A stretch of 9,674 bases of DNA from an uncultured Oscillospiraceae bacterium (GTDB lineage: Bacteria > Bacillota > Clostridia > Oscillospirales > Acutalibacteraceae): positions 1 through 9,674 of the forward strand of contig URRG01000059.1 of assembly GCA_900550095.1 (NCBI GenBank), read 5' to 3'. Of the stretch, positions 4,764 to 9,674 are shown in pieces. Position 1 is the stretch's first letter. The number at the start of each line of letters is the position of its first letter. Under the pieces are notes generated by a model that saw nothing but the letters and a program-made list of their open reading frames with translations, was not told where the DNA came from and made no database searches. The position numbers were made by a program, and so were the translations under genes.

Positions 4764-7700
4764 ATGCTTCTTACATTGATCGAGGAAACACAAATAAGGA
4801 CGCTGGCCCTGCCTGAAAAAGTGAGCGGCCGGTATTTTCTGGGGACGGCCGCGGTGGAAGGGATCGAGGGAAGGTGGATTCTGCGTTCCAACAGGCGGAT
4901 ATGCCTGGACGCGGCGGAGGGCTTCCCGGAATCTGTAGTTCTGGAAAACGGCGGCGTATATCCTCTTATAGAAAAAGAGGCGGGAAAAAAGCTTCTGCTG
5001 TTTGCGGAACCTGAAACAGACGACCGCCGCACCTTTACAAAATATCTGCTTCCCTCTCCTTTTTCCATTTCCATAGGCCGGGAACCCGGGAACGATATCT
5101 GCTACAGGCTTCCGTACGTTTCCGGCAGCCACGCCAGGCTTGAGGGCAGGGACGGCAAACTTTTCCTGACCGATTTGGGCAGCGCAAACGGAACCTTCGT
5201 AAACGGGAAACGCATCCGCAGCTGTGAGGTGCGCCCGGGAGACGCCGTTTATATCAACGGGCTGAAGCTCCTTCCGGGGAAAGGGTTTCTCGCCATAAAC
5301 AATCCGGATGGGCTGGTTTCCTGCAGCCGGCGGCTCTATCCCTTTTCTCCGGAGCCGGTTCCGCCCCTGCAGGAGGCGCTGGAGGAAGAAGCGCCGGAGG
5401 CTTCCGGTGTGTTTTACCGCTCGCCCCGCTTCAAGCGCGACGTGGAGACGGCTCGCTTCAATATAGACGCCCCGCCTGCGCCGCCCTCGGGCGATACCAC
5501 TCCCATGATGCTGGTGCTGGGTCCGTCCATGACGATGGGGCTCGTTTCTCTTTCCACGGGCTTTTTTACATTGTATAACGTTTTGGGTTCAGGCGGCAGC
5601 GTGATCAGCGCCATGCCTTCCCTTGTGATGTCTGTGGGGATGCTGCTGGGAACGGTTATGTGGCCGGTGCTCACAAAGACGTTTGAAAAACGGAACCGCC
5701 GCCGAAGGGAAGCGCAGCGGCAGAAAAGATACCGCGCATATCTGGAGGAGACGCGGCGGAAGATCGAAGAGGAAGGCGTCCGGCAGCGGACGATCCGTGA
5801 GGAAAACATCGTTACGCTGGAGGACTGCATCGACCGTATCCGCAACGCCCGCCGGAACCTATGGGAAAGGACCTTCCGGCACAACGATTTCCTTATGCTG
5901 CGTCTCGGGGTGGGTTCTCTTCCCATGGATGCGGAATTCCGGTTTCAGGAAGAAAAGTTCACGCTGGAGGAGGATCCTCTGCTCAAGGAGATGTACGCCC
6001 TCTGTCTGGGAAAGCATGACATCGCGTCTGTTCCTATCTCGCTTTCCCTGCGGGATACGCCCGTTATGGGCGTGATCGGCCAGCGCGCGGAGGCGGTGGC
6101 TTACGCCAGGGGGCTCGCCTTGGAGATCGCGGCCCTGCACAGCTACGACGAGGTGAAAATGGTCTTTATCTGCAGGGAGGAGGAAACGGAGGAATGGGAT
6201 TTCGCCAGATGGCTGCCCCATACCTGGGATGAATCGGAAAGCGTGCATTTTATGGCATCTTCCCCGGCGGACGCCCGGGAGATATCGGCGTTTCTGGAGA
6301 AGCGCTTTGCGGCCCGGGCCAATCCGGAAGAGGGCGGAGAGCCGCTTCCCTGGTATGTGGTCTTTGTTTTGGACCGGAACCTGGGGGCACAGACGGAGAT
6401 TGTCCGTCAGATCCTTGCGGAAAAGGAATGCAGGGGTTTTTCCCTTATCGCGCTCTATGACGAGCTTCGGTTCCTTCCGAAGGAGTGCGCCAAGGTGGTG
6501 GAGCTTCACGGGGCGGACGCGCTTTTGTACGATCAGGAGGATATCTATGGGAGAAGCCTGCCATTTTCCCCGGATATCTATATGAAAGGTTCCTGCCGGG
6601 AGCTGGCTGTGAAGCTGAGCAACACTTTCCTGCAGACGGCTTCCTCCAAAAGGGAGCTCCCTTCCATGCTCACCTTCCTGCATATGTTTGGGGTGGGGAA
6701 GGCGGAACATTTGAACGTGCTTACCCGGTGGAAGGAACACGATCCGACCCGTTCTCTGGCCACAGAGGTGGGTGCTGGAGAGGATGGGAATCTTTTCACT
6801 CTGGATCTCCACGAAAAGATCCACGGTCCTCACGGCCTGGTGGCGGGTATGACGGGGTCGGGAAAGAGCGAGTTCATTATCACCTATATCCTGTCTTTGG
6901 CGGTGAATTATCACCCCAACGAGGTGGCCTTTATCCTCATCGACTATAAGGGGGGCGGTATGGCCAAGGCTTTTGAAAAGCTCCCCCATACAGTGGGGAT
7001 CATCACCAATCTGGACGGCGCGGCGGTGAACCGTTCCCTGATCTCCATTCAGAGCGAATTGAAACGCAGGCAGGCGATCTTCCAGGACGTGAGCCGGAAA
7101 ATCCATGTGAGCAATATCGATATTTACAAATACCAGCAGCTCTACCGGGAGGGGACCGTTTCGGAGCCCTTGCAGCACCTTTTCATTATTTCCGACGAGT
7201 TTGCCGAGCTGAAGACCCAGCAGCCCGATTTCATGCGGGAGCTTGTCAGTGCAGCCCGCATCGGCCGCAGCCTGGGGGTCCATTTGATCCTTGCCACCCA
7301 GAAGCCCAGCGGCGTGGTGGATGATCAAATCTGGAGCAACAGCCGTTTCCGGGTATGCCTGAAGGTGCAGGAAAAAAGCGACAGTATGGATATGCTCAAG
7401 CGTCCCGACGCGGCGGAGCTCACCCAGACGGGCCGTTTTTACCTGCAGGTGGGATACAACGAGATTTTTGAGCTGGGTCAGTCCGCTTGGGCGGGAGCGC
7501 CGTATACCCCCGGGGAAAGGCCTGAAGAGGAACGGGATCTTTCCGTATCCGTGCTGGACGGCGTCGGTCATGTGGTCCGCCAGGCGGCTCTGAAGAAAAA
7601 ACGCGGCAGCGCTAAACAGCTGGATACGATCGTGCAGTATCTTTCCCGTATGGCAGAGGAAGAGGGCGTTCGTACGCGTCCCATGTGGATGCCGCCCTTA

Positions 7701-9296
7701 AAGAAGGTCATTCTGCTGGAGGAGCTTTTCCAGCGCTACGGCGCGCGGTATTCGCCTGCGGCTATGCGCGGCCTGGAGCCTGTGATCGGCGAGGCGGACG
7801 ATCCCGCCAGCCAGAGGCAGTTTCCTCTTACGCTGCCTCTTTCGGCAGAGGGGAACGCTGTGGTATACGGGGCCGCCAGGGGCGGGAAGAGCACGTTTAT
7901 CACCACCATGCTCTACGGGCTGCTGAAAGCCCACGACGCCCGCAGCCTTCATATATACCTCTTGGATTTCGGCTCGGAAACTCTGCGGGCCTTTTCCGGA
8001 GCTCCCCAGGTGGGAGACGTTCTTTTCTCTTATGACGGAGAAAAGATCCAGAATCTTTTCAAGATGCTGGGTGAGGAGCTGGAGCGCCGCAAGCGTCTCT
8101 GCGCCGAATTTGGGGGCGACTTGGATTCCTATAACCGCGCGTCGGGAAAGACGCTCCCTTATGTGGTGACGGTGATCCAGAATTATGCGGGCTTCTGCGA
8201 GTCCTACGAAGAAATGGAGGCCAAAGCGGCTCTTTTGTTCCGGGAGGGCTCCAAATATGGGATCCTGTTTGTGATTACGGCGCTGAATACCAACGCCGTT
8301 CGCTACAGGACCCTGCAGAATTTCAGTCAGGTATTCATGCTCCAAATGAACGACGATTCGGAATACAGCGGCGTTCTTGGTTCCACAGAGGGCGTTGTTC
8401 CCGCCCACGGAAAAGGCAGTGGCCTGGTAAAGCTGGATCGGGTATATGAGTTTCAGACGGCCTCCGTGGCGGAGGATCCGGTGCCTGCCGTCCGCACCTT
8501 CTGCGCGGCCTTGGCAGAGGAATATAAGGGGCCCGGCGCTCCGCGGGTTCCCATTCTTCCGGAACGGGTCACGCCCTCCTTTGTGCGGGATGCCGTCGAC
8601 AGCGAGAGCCTCAGCTATCCTGTAGGCGTGCTGAAGGATACGCTGGCCGTTGCGATGCTGTCTCTCAGAAAAAGGCCCATTCATTATGTGCTCTCTCAGT
8701 CGGGATGCCCGGATTTTGTCCGGGCTTTGGCCCAGACGGCTTCCCTCCGCGGCGGGCTTTCCGTTACGGTCCTGGATGGGGATTCTTCGGCGCCGGTTTC
8801 CGGCGGCGCTTCGTACTGCAGCGGCGGGGAAGCGCTGAACGGGGCTGTGGTGGAACTCTTTGGGGAACTTGTCCGTCGGCACAATACGGCGAAGGAGATA
8901 CGGGAATCCGGCGGGGAAGCGCCCGTATATCCGCCCAGGCTCTATATCGTCAACGGCGTGAACAGCGTATTTGGGCAGCTTACAGAGGATGCGAAGGATA
9001 AGCTCCACGTGCTTATGGAAAAATGCGAAGTCCCTCTGGGAGTATTCTTTGTTCTTTCTGAAGCGGCGGCGGGTATTTCCTCCTTCTCCTTCAGGCCCTG
9101 GTTCAAAAAGCAGGCGGTGTTCAATAACGCTCTTTGGGCGGGCGATGGGATCGCCGACCAGTTCCAGCTGAAAGTGAGGCCGGACCGCCGGCTGTATGAA
9201 AGCATCGGGGAAGAGTTCGGCTACCTGGTGGAGGACGGAAAGGCTTCTCTTATGAAGCTGCTGGCCACAGAGGAAGGAGGGCTGCGGGATGCGTGA
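4764..9296 (+). CDS. essC: EssC-type type VII secretion ATPase (FHA plus FtsK/SpoIIIE domains)
   Basis: This 1510-residue membrane ATPase is the motor of type VIIb secretion, and its length is normal for EssC. The N-terminus has an EssC-type FHA-like region (1-90) and a clear FHA domain (about 88-175) with Gly105-Arg106, Ser120..His123 and Asn142-Gly-Thr. Two membrane segments follow at about 247-270 and 278-303, then a basic helical linker (305-350). ATPase 1 has Walker A GMTGSGKS (695-702) and Walker B ending IISDE (Asp811-Glu812), with the conserved RIGRSLGVH..ATQKP stretch. ATPase 2 has Walker A GAARGGKS (1036-1043) but Gln-Asn (1139-1140) where Asp is usual in Walker B. ATPase 3 (about 1270-1510) has no recognisable P-loop. 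GGGGAG at 4750-4755 supports the ATG at 4764. Its last 8 bp overlap esaB. Assignment to EssC is very secure. Confidence 0.97.
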   Translation: MLLTLIEETQIRTLALPEKVSGRYFLGTAAVEGIEGRWILRSNRRICLDAAEGFPESVVLENGGVYPLIEKEAGKKLLLFAEPETDDRRTFTKYLLPSPFSISIGREPGNDICYRLPYVSGSHARLEGRDGKLFLTDLGSANGTFVNGKRIRSCEVRPGDAVYINGLKLLPGKGFLAINNPDGLVSCSRRLYPFSPEPVPPLQEALEEEAPEASGVFYRSPRFKRDVETARFNIDAPPAPPSGDTTPMMLVLGPSMTMGLVSLSTGFFTLYNVLGSGGSVISAMPSLVMSVGMLLGTVMWPVLTKTFEKRNRRRREAQRQKRYRAYLEETRRKIEEEGVRQRTIREENIVTLEDCIDRIRNARRNLWERTFRHNDFLMLRLGVGSLPMDAEFRFQEEKFTLEEDPLLKEMYALCLGKHDIASVPISLSLRDTPVMGVIGQRAEAVAYARGLALEIAALHSYDEVKMVFICREEETEEWDFARWLPHTWDESESVHFMASSPADAREISAFLEKRFAARANPEEGGEPLPWYVVFVLDRNLGAQTEIVRQILAEKECRGFSLIALYDELRFLPKECAKVVELHGADALLYDQEDIYGRSLPFSPDIYMKGSCRELAVKLSNTFLQTASSKRELPSMLTFLHMFGVGKAEHLNVLTRWKEHDPTRSLATEVGAGEDGNLFTLDLHEKIHGPHGLVAGMTGSGKSEFIITYILSLAVNYHPNEVAFILIDYKGGGMAKAFEKLPHTVGIITNLDGAAVNRSLISIQSELKRRQAIFQDVSRKIHVSNIDIYKYQQLYREGTVSEPLQHLFIISDEFAELKTQQPDFMRELVSAARIGRSLGVHLILATQKPSGVVDDQIWSNSRFRVCLKVQEKSDSMDMLKRPDAAELTQTGRFYLQVGYNEIFELGQSAWAGAPYTPGERPEEERDLSVSVLDGVGHVVRQAALKKKRGSAKQLDTIVQYLSRMAEEEGVRTRPMWMPPLKKVILLEELFQRYGARYSPAAMRGLEPVIGEADDPASQRQFPLTLPLSAEGNAVVYGAARGGKSTFITTMLYGLLKAHDARSLHIYLLDFGSETLRAFSGAPQVGDVLFSYDGEKIQNLFKMLGEELERRKRLCAEFGGDLDSYNRASGKTLPYVVTVIQNYAGFCESYEEMEAKAALLFREGSKYGILFVITALNTNAVRYRTLQNFSQVFMLQMNDDSEYSGVLGSTEGVVPAHGKGSGLVKLDRVYEFQTASVAEDPVPAVRTFCAALAEEYKGPGAPRVPILPERVTPSFVRDAVDSESLSYPVGVLKDTLAVAMLSLRKRPIHYVLSQSGCPDFVRALAQTASLRGGLSVTVLDGDSSAPVSGGASYCSGGEALNGAVVELFGELVRRHNTAKEIRESGGEAPVYPPRLYIVNGVNSVFGQLTEDAKDKLHVLMEKCEVPLGVFFVLSEAAAGISSFSFRPWFKKQAVFNNALWAGDGIADQFQLKVRPDRRLYESIGEEFGYLVEDGKASLMKLLATEEGGLRDA

Positions 9297-9555
9297 CGGC
9301 GTACAGGAAAAGATCCTGGCGGAGCTTTTTGTCCCCGCAGTGGAAAAACGGTATGAGATACGGATTCCGTTGGATCTGCGCGTCCATGAGCTTTCTCTTC
9401 TCCTTTCCAAAATGCTGGAAGAGATGGAGCCCGGAAGCTACATTTCAGATGGGACCGCCGTTCTCTGTGACAGGCAGAGCGGCAGCATATACAGCGGGGC
9501 CGTCACTCCCAGGGAAATCGGTTGGGAGAATGGAAAACAGCTGCTTCTCTTGTAA
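9289..9555 (+). CDS. esaB: EsaB/YukD-type ubiquitin-like T7SS accessory protein
   Basis: This 88-residue cytoplasmic protein has the beta-grasp (ubiquitin-like) pattern of the EsaB/YukD family. A first strand pair covers about residues 9-27 (ILAELFVP..KRYEIRIPLDL), a helix follows at about 30-45 (VHELSLLLSKMLEEM), and the C-terminal strand ends in Trp-Glu-Asn-Gly-Lys-Gln-Leu-Leu, like the GDRLEIL-type ending of YukD. EsaB is required for, or regulates, type VIIb secretion in S. aureus and Bacillus. It does not act as a ubiquitin tag, as the terminal Gly-Gly is missing here too. The ATG at 9289 lies inside essC, with AAGGAGG at 9274-9280, so translation is coupled by an 8-bp overlap. The position next to essC supports the call. 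Confidence 0.88.
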   Translation: MRDGVQEKILAELFVPAVEKRYEIRIPLDLRVHELSLLLSKMLEEMEPGSYISDGTAVLCDRQSGSIYSGAVTPREIGWENGKQLLLL

Positions 9556-9602
9556 AAAGGCGCCGAAAGGTTTAAAGGCTTTGATGAAAAGGAGGGATCG
9601 TT

Positions 9603-9674
9603 ATGAGCGTAGATGCGGGAGAGCTGAAGCGGCAGGAGCAGACTCTGCTGGCCTGCAGGGAAAGCCTGCGGGCC
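9603..9674 (+). CDS. Start of a helical T7SS-associated protein (partial, runs off the window)
   Basis: An ATG at 9603 preceded by GGAGGG at 9591-9596 opens a frame that continues to the end of the window, giving 24 residues starting MSVDAGELKRQEQTL. The visible part is polar and helical with no signal peptide, like the N-terminus of a WXG100-like or coiled-coil protein. It follows esaB by 47 bp on the same strand, so it is likely the next gene of the secretion operon. The family cannot be decided from so few residues. Confidence 0.65.
   Translation, partial: MSVDAGELKRQEQTLLACRESLRA

Noticed and set aside
4690..4779. 29-codon leader peptide overlapping the essC start
   Set aside because: Its ATG coincides with the predicted transcription start and has no ribosome binding site, and no attenuator hairpin follows.
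4511..5074. Minus-strand frames (4511-5074 and 4650-5132) across the essC promoter and 5' end
   Set aside because: They run through the promoter region and EssC N-terminus with low-complexity composition, no convincing start signal and no domain.
5859..7571. 570-codon open frame on the minus strand within essC
   Set aside because: It lies wholly opposite well-supported EssC ATPase coding sequence, has no recognisable domain, and its composition is that expected from the complement of GC-biased codons.
7698..9410. Second 570-codon minus-strand open frame opposite the essC 3' half and esaB
   Set aside because: It overlaps EssC domains 2-3 and EsaB, shows no recognisable motif, and is explained as an antisense shadow.
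1..9674. CRISPR arrays, tRNA/rRNA genes, transposases or insertion sequence ends
   Set aside because: I saw no regularly spaced repeats, no tRNA-like cloverleaf, no transposase motifs and no terminal inverted repeats in the window.

Overview
The window is part of a type VIIb (Esx/Yuk-type) secretion locus of a Gram-positive bacterium of the Firmicutes. The evidence is a full-length EssC-type FHA/FtsK-SpoIIIE ATPase, an EsaB/YukD ubiquitin-like protein, a WXG100 protein and a lipoprotein with a classical lipobox. The fairly GC-rich genes with strong AGGAGG-type ribosome binding sites would suit a gut Clostridia lineage such as Lachnospiraceae, but that taxonomic guess is inference only.

Region 1 (about 1-2941, + strand) is a compact four-gene operon. 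It holds a WXG100 protein (66-377), a 62-residue helical-hairpin protein (391-579), a secreted lipoprotein (594-1253) and a 547-residue protein (1260-2903). The last has an N-terminal Mbeg1/DUF2974-like serine hydrolase domain (GHSKG), a hydrophobic middle and a C-terminal WXG100-like helical hairpin. This order of parts matches the 'reverse-architecture' T7SS lipase toxin module known from Staphylococcus aureus: TslA toxin, TlaA small helical targeting partners and TilA lipoprotein immunity protein. The hydrolase family appears different here. I read the operon as toxin, targeting partners and immunity protein. A perfect 12-bp hairpin at 2913-2941 ends it.

Region 2 (3009-4448, - strand) is one gene for a 479-residue XRE-type helix-turn-helix regulator with a long C-terminal region I do not recognise. 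It converges on the effector operon and diverges from essC. The 315-bp divergent intergenic region (4449-4763) has a promoter for each direction. It also has three copies of a TRTCACA motif (two just upstream of the essC -35, one in the regulator leader) and some palindromes. The regulator is therefore a candidate for controlling essC and itself.

Region 3 (4764-9674, + strand) is the secretion machine: essC (1510 aa), esaB overlapping it by 8 bp, and the first 24 codons of a further gene that runs off the window. EssB, EsaA and EssA are not in the window and may lie downstream. Working model: EssC energises export, EsaB assists, and the lipase fusion is exported with its small helical partners while the lipoprotein protects the producer at its own membrane surface.
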